The notes below the pieces were generated by a model. It had not been told where the DNA came from, searched no databases, and saw only the letters and a program-made list of their open reading frames with translations. From NCBI RefSeq assembly GCF_027172205.1, contig NC_070614.1, positions 48,982,001 to 49,046,000 on the forward strand: DNA of 64,000 bases, given 5' to 3'. This DNA is from Podarcis raffonei (lineage: Eukaryota; Chordata; Lepidosauria; Squamata; Lacertidae). Below, one piece after another: positions 22,062 through 33,370 of the stretch. Position numbers and translations under genes: made by a program. Within the stretch, counting starts at the first letter, position 1. The number at the start of each line of letters is the position of its first letter.

Positions 22062-25000
22062 GTGAGCCCAGAAGATGCCAGGGGATGGTGTTGCAATATT
22101 TCACTCTGCAAAACAGCAGAAGTTGGACAGGCCCTGCTTTTCTTGCCATACATGCAGCAGAAGGGGAACAGGAGAGAACGGCGTGCTCCACCTGAGGACA
22201 TTTTATTTTTATTGATTTAAATAGACAGGAGAAGAGCCATATTGGATCAGACCAAAGGCCCATCAAGTCCCAGCATCCTGCTCTCCATTCACCTGTTGAA
22301 TTTCTGCCTTCCATAGCATTGTTGTTTAAGAAGGGGAAGGTTAAAAACTCTCCAGCTAAATGGAGGTTTTTGTGTGGAATTTAAGCTGTTAGGCCAGAAT
22401 TTCAAAGTGACGGCTGTGGGAATTGACTTTGCTGCAGTGATTTTCTTAAAATCCTGAGGGGAAGCTGGGATAGATATTCTGGAAAAGTTTCAAATCGCTG
22501 CTATCTTAAAAACCTGACATCATATAATATACATAGAGTGTGTGTTTGTGTCTAAGGCTGCGTACACACTAAGCCTTCAAAGCACACTTGCAAATAAATA
22601 ATGGGCAGGTTGTATGCTAAAGGTTGTTGGAAATTGTGACTCGGTGAGGGATAAACTACACTACCTTGAGATGTTTCTCAAAAAATAATTTCATTTATCT
22701 AATTCTTACCCCACATTTATACCCAGAAGGCTCTCCTAGGCTCCCCTTAACTTTTCCAGCTATTAAAAGTATAGGGTTGCAGCTAGTCCTACTCAGAGCA
22801 GACCCACCGAAATTAATGGCCATGGCTAATTTAGTCCCATTAATGGTCTCCTTTGAATAGAATATGGTCACATTCTACCCATATAACTTGACAAATCAGC
22901 CACAAAGTGGATATTTGGTGGTACAGTTTGTAAGGTGATACTCAAGCTATACTAAACCTCCTTTTCTCTCCCTTTCTTTCTCTCTCCACATTTCTTTTAT
23001 TCCCTCAGAGGATTCCTATGAAAGAAATTTCTACGTAGATGATGAAGAAGTCACTCTAATATTATACGACATCTGGGACCAGGTAGGTGCATTTCGGTCA
23101 CCTTCCTATCCATTGAGATGGGATGTACCCAGAGCGTCATCCCCAGCAGGGGGAGAAATATTATAGACAGAAGTTCTCCATCCCATCTTTGTTGTTGTTG
23201 AGTCGTTTAGTCGTGTCCGACTCTTCGTGACCCCCTGGACCAGAGCACGCCAGGCACTCCTGTCTTCCACTGCCTCCCGCAGTTTGGTCAAACTCATGTT
23301 GGTGGCTTGGAGAACACTGTCCAACCATCTTGTCCTCTGTCGTCCCCTTCTCCTTGTGCCCTCCATCTTTCCCAACATCAGGGTCTCTTCCAGGGAGTCT
23401 TCTCTTCTCATCCTATCTAAAAGCTGATAAATCTTGCAACACACCGGAAACATTTTAAAATTTAACGCACCGGAAACATTTTAAAATTTGTTATTAATGC
23501 AAGTAGTTGCGTCAACCATAAGATGGAAGGCATGACCGTATAGAGTTATCTCTTACACACAAACGAAGGAACGCCTTTGATTCTAAAATAAGCAGCTGCT
23601 GGGACACAGACTACTTGTCATCCGAAACAACAAAAGGTGATAGTCAATGAAGTTTTACTCAGTGCAGACCCAACAAAATTAACGGGCCTAACATCGTCAT
23701 GTTTTGTTCCTTTCAAGTGGGTTTACTTTGGGTATGACTTATCTGAATACCACCCACAGAAAATGTGCTCTGGTCTTCAAAGCTGTTGGCTTGTTCATAA
23801 GCAAAGGCATGATGACTGAATCAAAACTTGTAACCGGACCATACAATGGAGACTTGTGATTTGATCTCTCATTCCTTTTAGTTTTAACATACAGCTGCCA
23901 TCAGGAGCAGAAGGGGTGGATTGGGACCGTAGCGGCATGGGAGGGGAATTTACTCTTCCTCCCGAAACAGCATTTTGTGAGTCACCCATCTTCCAAAGTG
24001 GATTCATTGCCCCACGAATGGTAATATATATCTTTAAATGGGTGACAGTCCCAATCTAACCAGTCTAGCACAGAACATAGCAGGCTTCATCCTGACAAGA
24101 TTGAGAGTATTTACACCGGTGGCTCCAGCATCTGCCCTGGTTTTCTGTTTTCAAAATTGCGGTATTCCACAATTTTTCAGGTCTACAGAAATTCTCAGTC
24201 AGTTACAAATCCAGCATTCTGAGAATCTCTGTTGTTATTGTTTATTTGAACCAGTTTTCTAGATCTTAAGTCTTAGAGGATATTGTGGGCAATGCCAGGC
24301 AATATCAGAATGTTTTGGAGATTGTGGAGTGGGATTTCCAGTTGGCAAGGACAGTTTTCTCTGCAGCTGTTGGTTACTGCAAGGGGCAAACGGAAACAAG
24401 GCAAAATTATGCAAAAAAAAAAAAAAAATCATGGCATGGTTATGATGAACGTATGCAATTATATCCAAGATTTACGCAAAGCTAGACAACCGGATGGAAT
24501 TGCCTTGTTTTATTATTGTTTTGTTTTAGCATCTCGTTTGCATGGAAATGCGTTCCAAAATTGCACAGCATCCCTGAAGTGAGGGAGAGTGGTATGCAAA
24601 TTTATGCAAATCCATATTAAATTAACACAGCCGTTTGGGAGTCAGGCGGGGGTGGATACCACTGACATGCACGAATATGCAAATTGTTCTGGAAACTGGC
24701 AACATTCTTGGGCGGCTTGATTGCAGCATACAGTGCCATTATGCAAATATAAGGAGAGTGTATCCAACTGCCAAGGAGAATAAGCAACAGAACCCCCATT
24801 ATCTGCATTACAAATATCCAAATTCCTCGATTATCAAAATCTGCCATTTTCAAATACCTGCATGTCTTCTCCCCTCCCGTGGCTGCCGATTCAGAAGGGC
24901 CCAGGGAAGGATCCTGAGGAGCTGCTATATGTTTCAATATTATCTTAACTGCGATTTTGATTATTGTGTTTTGACTTTAGTTGTAAAGTCACCTTGGAAC

Positions 25001-28000
25001 GATTCGTATCCTTAAAGGTGAGATGTGAATAATTATACTGTAATAAAATAAAGTGTAAAACACACTCCTGTTCATCTGAACTTTCCAGTATCCAATTGGA
25101 AACATTCAACAGCCATTCCATTTAATATCGCTGTCACATTCACTCTGGTAACATGCTGGATTGATCCATTACACTTTCCAATATATTTAAAAGGTGCAGC
25201 TTTGGTTAACGTAATTCTTTTTAATATCACCCACATATACAAAAAATGCAGGTAGCTCTTGTAGAGAGAGAAAGAGGTTGCCTCTTTTAACATGTTGCTG
25301 GTTACGACTTCCAAAACTGTTTTCCCCCCCTTCAGAACAATTTCTCTGTGTCTGGCTTTTTAGAATCACATACAGATATAGAAAAATAAAACTTGCATGA
25401 TTTACTAGCTAAGATTTAACAGGGGAAATCTCCATAACAATAGATTATGTATGTAGCTGTGAACTGGGTAGAATCACCAAATAATCCACATCAGCGTGGC
25501 TCTTGTGAAAGGTCTTGTAGCACCCTGCTTGTGGTTAACGCTTAGCTGGAATGAAATATTCAACGCAGCAATAGAGAAATTAAAATAATAATTTATTTGT
25601 CAGACAAATAAATGAGAGACACAGTGGTATATGGTTACCAAAGCTCTGCCCTTCCAGCCCTGATGGCCAGCACTTATATTCCCTCAGCCCAGCCCCCTTG
25701 CTCCTCCTTTGGCTGCCTCTGTCCAATCAGCCTGGTTGAAATTCCTATTGGCTGTTTGCTAGAACCAATCATAAAAGATACACCCATTTCCTATTACCTT
25801 TTATGGGAGACAAAGAGCTATATTTCCTTCTATTTATAATTGGCAAACAAGTAGCCATTAACCTCGACAAGGCACCTTAATTACCAGATCACCTTTGCCC
25901 CCTTAATTCTAAAATAGAGCAGATAGCTAAAACAGATGGTGGCTAATTTTATTTTAAACAGAGATCTTGAGTTCACCTTCTCACACACAGCATCAATGAA
26001 ATAATAATCTAACATAAGAATCTAACATTTCTTACTTTCTAGATGCTTACTACATTCAGACAACAGAATATCATATTATACATAACATAAATAACCTTTT
26101 AAAAGGAAAAGAAATCTTTGCAGAGTAAAAGGATCTCAGTTTAAAAAGAAACAACTTTAAAAAAAGGCTTCCCAAAATACTCCCTCCCTTTCTGCCAGCC
26201 AGATACTTAGCCTTTTTGACCTTTAGGCAAATGACTCTTTGTTTGATGAGAGGCCAAATGGCAAAACCTTACTATTTACCTACTTCTTAATTTAACCGCT
26301 TTTACAGCTTAGTTGTACTCTGCAACATGCAAGGTCAGCGACCTCACTCTCAGCCCTTTTTTTATGACTGCCATAAACCAGAGGGGCCCTCCATCCCAGA
26401 GCCGGCAGCTGGTGTCCTGCCTGGCATAAAAAATTTGCAAAATTTTAAGCTCATTTTAAAATACAGGCTTGATCAAAAATACAGGCTTTGATCAGATGCC
26501 TCAGTCTTAGTATATTTCCCTTCCAAGCCACCCCCCCAAAATATATGGTACTGTCTGGGAGGCAGGAGTGGGTTTCCCCCCACTATATTATGGTCCTGTC
26601 TTCTGTTCAGGTGGGGAAGCCATTTTGTCTTCTTATGCCACACCCCCAATGACGGCCATTTTGTGACTGGCGCCTGCGGCACTTCCCCCAAAATGCTCGC
26701 TGTCAAACAAAGGTTGGCAGCCCCTGATCTGGACACACACATGCCCTCACTTTTCCTGACTTTGGCCTCTTCCCTCCCCGCAAACTTTTTCCGCAGGGAG
26801 ATCCCGGAGGCTGGATGCAGGAATCCTGCCTGCAGACGGGAGACGCCTTCCTGTTGGTTTTCTCGGTGACCGATCGCCGCAGCTTCACACGCGTCCCCCC
26901 CACCCTGCTGAGCCTACGGGCTGGGTGCCCTCGGACAGACCCCCCTATTATCCTGGTGGGGAACAAGAGCGACTTGGCGCGATCCCGGGAGGTCTCACGC
27001 GAAGGTGAGTCGCCAGAGGTGCCACTCCCTAAACACTAGGGAGATCACCTGCGCACCATCCAGGTGGCTTCCGGTCTACCATTTTGGAATAATTCGGTCT
27101 TTCTGAAGGGCCGAGGCGGGACAAGGAACCCAGGAGAATTGTTTGCTTGTTTATTTTCTCCTTTTCATTTCATTTTTAATTTTTTATTGAATTTTACAAG
27201 AAAAGGAAAAGACAAAGATAAACAAAGAACAATACATCACACTATAAACACATTTATATACATATTTTCTAAAATGCAAACTAAAAAAAAAGAAAAAAAT
27301 ACTTTTCGTAACCCATATTACCAAATTCATGCTTCAAACATTACAATATATAACTCTTAGTTAAAATATTGTAAAAGACTTCCACCGCATTCACCGCACG
27401 TCTCTTATTTATCTTGTTCCCTTCCTTAGATTCTTTCATAGTCAGTCAAATCTTTATGTTCTCTATACTCTTCACAAGTTTAGTCTAGGCACAACCAAAC
27501 TTTCATATTTGAGCCCTGCTTGTATAAATATTCGTTTAAGACTTCCCATTGTTTCTGAATTAGAGCTTTTGATTTATGCCTTATTAAATCTATCAATTTT
27601 GCTAACTCCAGGTACTCACATAGTTTACATAACCATTCCCCTTTTCTTGGGATATAATTTCCTTTCCAATGACTGGCTACCAACGTTCTCGCTGCTGTTG
27701 TTGCATACAGAAAGATGATAATTTTGTCTTTGGGGATATCGTTACTCAAGATTCCTAGTAAATATGCTTCTGCCCTTTGGATATATGATACTTTTACCAA
27801 TTTTTTAATCTCTTCATGGATCATCTCCCCAAAAATTTTGATCTCTGGACATGTCCACCACATACGGTATAGTTTATTTTCTCATGTTTCTTGCCTCTAT
27901 ATCCAGAGGGCCGCAGCCTAGCTGTCATGATGAACTGCAAGCACATCGAGACGTCCGCGGCGCTACATCACAACACGGAGGAGCTTTTCGAAGGCGTCGT

Positions 28001-28181
28001 GCGGCAGATACGGCTGCGCCGCCGTCGGTGCGAGGGCGATGGCTTCAGCAGGGAGGGGGCCAGGGGCCGGCGCGAGAGCCTCACCAAGAAGGCCAAACGG
28101 TTCCTCTCTAGCCTTGTGCCGAGGAATGGACGCTTCTTCAAGCAGAGGTCAAAATCCTGCAACGACCTTTCAGTGCTATGA
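21775..28181 (+). CDS. REM2: REM2, RGK-family small GTPase
   Basis: Coding runs 21788-22061, 23009-23082, 26797-27004 and 27907-28181 (TGA 28179-28181), giving 276 residues. The upstream part of the first exon (21775-21787) is treated as untranslated. RGK proteins bind nucleotides at the membrane and inhibit voltage-gated calcium channels through the beta subunit; REM2 is the neuronal and islet member (family knowledge). I see P-loop GESGVGKT (64-71), the RGK-type DIWDQ in place of the Ras DTAGQ, NKSD (172-175), ETSA (200-203), a basic RRESLTKKAKRF segment and the invariant tail SKSCNDLSVL with no CAAX box. RRGSMP near the N-terminus and the C-terminal Ser cluster resemble 14-3-3 sites. ATG 21788 is chosen because ACC precedes it and it gives MTL, the start of other RGK proteins. 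Human REM2 has about 40-60 more N-terminal residues, so an upstream coding exon cannot be excluded. Confidence 0.93.
22062..23008 (+). other. REM2 intron
   Basis: Holds an inverted copy of the interspersed repeat (22222-22320), a MITE (22557-22660) and a second MITE (22768-22865). No exon. Confidence 0.6.
23009..23082 (+). CDS. REM2: REM2 exon, switch region
   Basis: Acceptor TATTCCCTCAG, donor GACCAG|GTAGG. It reads EDSYERNFYVDDEEVTLILY-DIWDQ. The DxW motif is the RGK signature in the G3 position. Confidence 0.94.
23186..23430 (-). mobile_element. BovB (RTE) LINE 3' end
   Basis: The minus strand reads RMRREDSLEETLMLGKMEG, RGRQRTRWLDSV and RSAWRALVQGVTKSRTRLND, the C-terminus of BovB ORF2. 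It ends at TTGTTGTTGTTGAGTCG (plus strand). BovB is shared by squamates and ruminants through horizontal transfer (established). Confidence 0.93.
23438..23489 (+). repeat. 26-bp tandem duplication
   Basis: Units 23438-23463 and 23464-23489 differ at one base. Confidence 0.85.
24594..24748 (+). promoter_or_regulatory. Cluster of four perfect POU octamers in REM2 intron
   Basis: ATGCAAAT is found at 24594-24601, 24604-24611, 24677-24684 and 24741-24748, all on the plus strand. Near-matches lie at about 24407 (ATGCAAAA) and about 24537 (TTTGCAT). ATGCAAAT is the OCT/POU consensus. An enhancer role is inference. Confidence 0.4.
25516..25990 (-). mobile_element. Solo-LTR-like fossil, retrovirus-related
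   Basis: On the minus strand it starts TGTGTGAG and ends GGTGCTACA. In order it has several CCAAT-type boxes, a TATA-like GGAATATAAG and an AATAAA ahead of the 3' edge, the layout of a U3-R-U5 unit. No gag, pol or env coding is seen beside it, so it looks like a solo LTR. Boundaries are approximate and no clear target duplication was found. Age cannot be judged from one LTR. Confidence 0.5.
26797..27004 (+). CDS. REM2: REM2 exon, G4 region
   Basis: Acceptor TTTTTCCGCAG, donor CGCGAAG|GTGAG. It reads GDPGGWMQESCLQTGDAFLL through IILVGNKSDLARSREVSRE. NKSD gives guanine specificity. Confidence 0.95.
27165..27885 (-). mobile_element. L1 LINE 3' fragment abutting REM2 last exon
   Basis: The minus strand reads MWWTCPEIKIFGEMIHEEIK and IIIFLYATTAARTLVASHWK, typical of the C-terminus of vertebrate L1 ORF2. 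The 3' UTR and A-rich tail run toward 27165. The 5'-truncated end lies about 20-40 bases before the REM2 acceptor at 27905-27906. Confidence 0.85.
27907..28181 (+). CDS. REM2: REM2 last coding exon
   Basis: It follows CTCTATATCCAG directly after an L1 fragment. It reads EGRSLAVMMNCKHIETSAAL..., a basic calmodulin-binding-like stretch, then FFKQRSKSCNDLSVL and TGA. Confidence 0.94.
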
Positions 28182-29872
28182 GCCCCATGGCTCCCCATCG
28201 CCAGCATGCCAGAAATCTCTGCAACAAAAGGAAACACGTAAGACTCCCCTTACCCACGACTGCATTGAGCTCAGGAGAGCAGCCACATTGACCCAGGGGC
28301 AGTTCCCAAACATAGCAAGGCTCCCACAATCCTCCTCGGCTCAGCTCTCCTCCCATCATCTTCAATGCATAACCGAACAAACTATTTGCTCCTGTCCTCT
28401 GCAGCAGCTTGGCTCCTTGAGAGGGCTTCTCAAACAATCAAACACACGAGTTTTACAAAAAACACACGTTTAATATACAGTATGCTTTACAGGACCTGGA
28501 GACACCTGCTCTCCAAACTCACGTGCCTCTCACCTTTTCAAATATTGCTCGTGGCACTCTTGTGAGATTTATTTTCTTGTCTGCCTTTAAGGGTGTCTTG
28601 TCTTAAAGGTGCCCAACTGGTACAAAACGCTTCAGTCAAGAGACTCAGGACTTCTGTTCGGGATTTCTGTTCCTTTCTTGTCCGTGACGCTCAGGTGCCC
28701 ATAATCTCTCATGGGACAAGATTTTTTTTTCAAGGCACTAACTCTAGATTGAAACGTTACGTCTACTGTGTATGTAAACAAACGGCCCCTAGACTCTTTG
28801 CGCAAAGCCTTATCCGTCGTGCTAATTTGCTGTATCTTAGGAGGTATTTTTAGAGGTGCTGTTTTTTGCTGCCCTCTGCGTCCTTACATATACCGAAGAG
28901 GATATAAAATGGTGGAAGTTTATTTTCTCTATAGTTGTGCGGCGCACCTCGCTTTTCAGAGGCCCTTGCTTAAAGGCACCGACTTTAGAATGTCCCTTCC
29001 TGTATGGTCTAGCAAACAGGAATGCTTTGTGTTCGCTTAAATGTTCAACTTTGAAAAGGTAGTTAAAGGCACCAGCTGGGGGATATTTCAATCTCATTGC
29101 ATCGACACAGTGGAGGAATAGCACCTCTAAAGCTTTGTGTACCTCACTTTTAAAGAGCACATAAGGGCACAACCCTGTGCTTATTTCAGCCAGCTAACTG
29201 CAGCTTTGGAAAGCTTAATTCGTTTGCTTAATGATGCTTCTTATGCCAATGCTCACCTTTTAAACAATTGTTCTGTTTTTTTAAAAAATTATCATTAAGG
29301 AATTCATCGAAGGAATTGCTATTTTAAATACCAAACACATATGCTTCTCTTTTAATATCATCGCCCACCTGAAGGGCATGCTCCCCTTAAGGAGAGTCGT
29401 TGTGGAAGATGGATTACCAGTTAACCGCCATATCTAGCACATCGTTTTAAAGAAGCCATCGCAACAGCAGCCTTCTCAATTCAGCTACAGATGGAGAATT
29501 CTCCACATGCTTATAACCTCCCTTTTAAGAGGCAGACTAAAGGCACAAACCTCAAAGCATTTGTGACTGTGGGGCAGGGATGTGTGTGTGTGTCTTCTGA
29601 CTGACTTGCTGGACCTTTTGTTTCGAAGGCTACAACCAATAATGAAATGGAACAATTAATGATTAACCAGCTTGGAGCCTGGCTATTTTCTTAAAGGGAC
29701 AGGGATTTTATTCCTGGAAGAAGACTGCTTTCAGATTCCAAAATGACAGATTTGAAGGATGTAGCCTTATATGGCACCTGCCAAAAAAAACACAAAAAAC
29801 CACCTTGAGGAAGACTGCCTGACAAATGCTGTGTGCATATTTTCCAATTAAAGCCATTTTCTATTATAGTAC
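28182..29872 (+). other. REM2: REM2 3' untranslated region, likely extent
   Basis: No further ORF of note. ATTAAA at 29847-29852 is the best poly(A) signal, followed by a T-rich stretch. No repeat is obvious in this segment, which fits exonic sequence. Confidence 0.5.
29847..29852 (+). terminator. REM2: Candidate REM2 poly(A) signal
   Basis: ATTAAA, the commonest variant signal, 1.67 kb past the stop. Confidence 0.4.
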
Positions 29873-30739
29873 CTTCATTTATCTAACCCTTAGCGTCTGG
29901 GCCAGGGGTTGCTCAGAACCATTAGAAAGTGGTGTGGGATGTGGGGCGCAACAAAGGAAAGGGATGTAAAAGGATGGACTGGCAGGGAAGCTGCAGGGAG
30001 GGCAGGAAGAACGCAGGAGGCAAGGCAGTGAGTGGTAAGCCAGGAGATTACTTGCAGAAAGGCCATGAAAATTATGTGATCCTGGAAGTGCACAGCTCCT
30101 ACTCAAGAAATGGACGTTAGGATGATTTGACAGCAGGGTGGGGCGTAGGATGAGAAGCTCAAACGCACTGGATATCCATTGTGTTCACGACCGGATCAGG
30201 GCAGTTATACGTGAACCCATTTTCCATGTTTGCCCTCAAGTGTTTTGAGGGAGATTGGCTGATCCACACCTTTGCTCAGCCTGTTTCCCCTGGGTCAGAG
30301 CGCTTCTCTTGTCATTCTGTGCCTTGCGAAACAGAAAATAAAATCAATCCAATCTTACCCACTGAATTGGATCAGATGCACGGGAAAATCGGAAGAAAAG
30401 CTTTGCTGAACCGAACTTCAGCTCAGCAGGTCAGATCACATTTTCGCAAGGCAGAACAGTGAGAAAAGCTCTCGAACCCAGAGGGAATTAATCAGGACGC
30501 AACACAATCGAAATAAGGGTCAACCCAAAGGGAGGCTAAGCTCACGGCTTTTGGCATGTGTCCCTTAACTTCCTGGTGAAATCCTGCAGGATTTTATACC
30601 ACAAAATCCTCTTTTTTGTTGTGCTTTAGTGCAGGATCTCCCCTCCAGACTCAGCAGTGGAGGAAACATCACAGAACGACTTGTGAATTAGAACCATGTG
30701 TGGACAACAGGGCAGTGTAAATCCAAAACTAATTCCCTA

Positions 30740-31090
30740 TTAGTGAGTCAGTACTCAAAGAAAGTACTTCTTCGTGCAATGCACAGTTAAACTACGGAAC
30801 TCGGCTCCAGAGGAGGCAGCAGCAATGATCGACAACCAAGGTGACTTATAAAAGAGGACTGAACAAATTAATGGAAGACAAGGCTATAAACAGCTACTAG
30901 GCACAATGGCTAATGCTGCCTTCGCTGAGGCAGTCATGCTTCTTGAATTACCACTTGCTGGGAACCACAGGGAAGATGCTGTTGTGCTGAAATCCTGCTT
31001 GCGGGTTTCTCACAGGCATTTGGTTGGCTGACAAGACGGGGTGGTTCATTGACCTGATCCAGAAGGCTCTTCTTTTGTGTTCTTAAAATT
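30740..31090 (+). repeat. Interspersed repeat, same family as 4211-4640
   Basis: It carries CAGGCATTTGGTTGGC and CTGATCCAGAAGGCTCTTCTT, degraded forms of the motif shared by five places in the window. Confidence 0.5.
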
Positions 31091-31998
31091 GCAAAGTGCA
31101 TCCACAAAAAAGAAGCCAAACAGAAAACCCACCAGTATGGAGGACCCTCCAAGATGTGATTTCGGCTCAGCTTTGCAGGGACTTGGCTGTGACAAGAAAG
31201 AAAGGCCTTCTGCGCATGATCTGTTACCGTCCACTCCTTCATCCGTTCCCTGGGTTTTTACCCATTGAGAGCAGGTTTCAAGGGGCTGCACTTTGCCTCT
31301 ATAGGCTGGGGGTTGGGGAAAAGACAGATCAGGAGCAGGAGAGGGAGGAAGAGGAGGCGGTTTGCCTACAGAAGCCGAGGCCCGATGAGCAATGAGAGTG
31401 GCACAGCAGTCAGCGGGCCTAGAAGCAAAAGGCAGTGCAAGGAGCCTGCTTAAGATGCAAGCTGTGTGCCTCCCCTCATCAGAAGAGGAGACAGGCTGAC
31501 GGTTCAAGCTGTCAACGCTTGCCAGCGGCCCTCCTACGCTTGCCTTAAAAGAGAAGCACCTGCAACGAAGATTGCTATTCCCTCACCACCGACACTCCAC
31601 TTTCTGCAAAGCTTACCTTTGCACAGATCCAAAGCACCCGCTGCCACCTTCAAAACCTCCACCCTGAGCCGTGATAGGCACCCTTGAGGTGTCACCGCCT
31701 CTGCCCCTGTGTCCTTACCACTGCTAAGGAGTGGGTGAGGAGAGAAAGGGGCTTATCAAAAACTTCAGAAGCGCTTGCATTTTCTGAAGGAACCAGCTGG
31801 TCACACCTCGCAGCCACAAGGCAGACTTCAGGTGGGTGGAGGGTGTCTGAGTCAGCAGGTTCTGCAGAAAAAAGGGGACCTGAACACCTGGATGTGTTGT
31901 GTGTTCTGTGACCCCTTTGCCCCTTACAAGTTCTTAAACTTGCGAGGGCATTAAAAGAGAGCCAGGTCAATTGAGGAAGCAGAAGGCTATTGAAGGTA

Positions 31999-32327
31999 GT
32001 AAGTAAAAGGACCCCTGACCATTAGGTCCAGTCGTGGCTGACTCTGGGGTTGCGGCGCTTTATTGGCGGAGACAGCCGGCGTACAGCTTCCGGGTCATGT
32101 GGCCAGCATGACTAAGCTGCTTCTGGCAAACCAGAGCAGCACACGGAAACATCGTTTACCTTCCTGCCGGAGCGGTTCCTATTTATCTACTTGCACTTTG
32201 ACGTGCTTTAGAACTGCTAGGTTGGCAGGAGCAGGGACGAAGCAATGGGAGTTCACCCCGTTGCGGGGATTCAAACCGCCGACCTTCTGATCAGCAAGTC
32301 CTAGGCTCTGTGGTTTAACCCACAGCA
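31999..32327 (-). mobile_element. tRNA-headed squamate SINE, copy 1
   Basis: On the minus strand it opens with a tRNA-like head (GGTTAAACCAC as A-box area, GGTCGGCGGTTTGAATC as B box). It then passes a body shared with copies 2 and 3 and ends in TTTACTTACTAC-like tail at 31999. Confidence 0.85.
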
Positions 32328-33159
32328 AACATTCCAGCAGTGGCCACTGTGAGAACTAGATGGACTGCTGGCCTGATCCAGCAGGCTCTTATGTTAAGCT
32401 ATAGATGTATTAACACACACACCTCCCTATGTATATTAGAAATCCTTACATTACACATTTTGAGTATAATGCTATACTGTTGGTGCACACTGGTTGTATA
32501 CTTGCTGAATGTAATGTGTGAACACTCCTGCAGTCAGCTATATAGCCAAGTGGGGATTTGAACATCTCTCAGCTTCTAAACCAACCCTCTTAGCATGCTG
32601 GTCCTCAAAGTGAATATGCCGCCCATACCAGAATTGAACCCATAAGAGAAGCAACAGAATGCATCCCCGAATTGAATTTACTTTCAAACCAATGACTAAA
32701 AATGCCTCAATAATGTATTCTTTCCCCTTCACACGTCTCCAAAACCAGATTAACTGGTTTGAAGCAGACCCTCTCATTTTAATGCACAGGAGCACGTAGC
32801 ACTGATTGCTCATCAACTATAGCACAGGTGTGTTCACCATGAAGATGGCTCTTTTTTTAGAAAACAAAGAAAAGAAAAAAAGGGTAAAAAGAGACAGCAT
32901 TTGTTCAGTAAACACCTAAATGCAATTTCAGGTCACCAAGGACGGAAGTTGCCGCCATACAAATATTGCAGAAATATTTTTGCACAAGGAGCAAGAAATG
33001 CTTTCGACTCCACTGCCTCCTAGCTTAGCAAAACCAAACCCACATTGCAGCCCCTTTTTCTCTCTCCCCTCCCCAATTCCTTCCTTTGCCAGCGAAAGCT
33101 ATCAAAGCTATCACACTTGAGAAAACAATGAGGAACAAAATGTCTTCCCCTCCCCCCTT

Positions 33160-33370
33160 CCTTCCCTTTCCATGGCTCAAGTATTCAGAAATTGGATGAG
33201 CAAGAAAAGGGGGGGGGATGGGAAGATGTGCATCTCTTCACCATGGAAACACCCTTATGGGTCCACAGCTGGGTGGTTGCCATGGAGACAAAATGTTTCC
33301 CATTGCCATAGCGATGATCATCGATTGAGCAAGCTGGCAGCCAGACTGCCACCCTAGTCTTCTGCAACCG
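33160..33370. promoter_or_regulatory. Candidate regulatory element with X-box-like motifs
   Basis: GTTGCCATGGAGAC at 33276-33289 fits the RFX X-box. A related ATTGCCATAGCGATG lies at 33302-33316 and a CCATGGAAAC half-site at 33241-33250. No repeat is evident. Function is inference. Confidence 0.25.

Larger units (their letters stand above)
23083..26796 (+). other. REM2 large intron
   Basis: Holds a BovB end (23186-23430), a 26-bp tandem duplication (23438-23489), a MITE (23637-23740), an octamer cluster (24594-24748) and a solo-LTR-like fossil (about 25516-25990). 25080-25500 and 26000-26790 show nothing I can name. Confidence 0.6.

Noticed and set aside
27480-27863. 127-residue minus-strand open frame in REM2
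   Set aside because: L1 ORF2 C-terminus.
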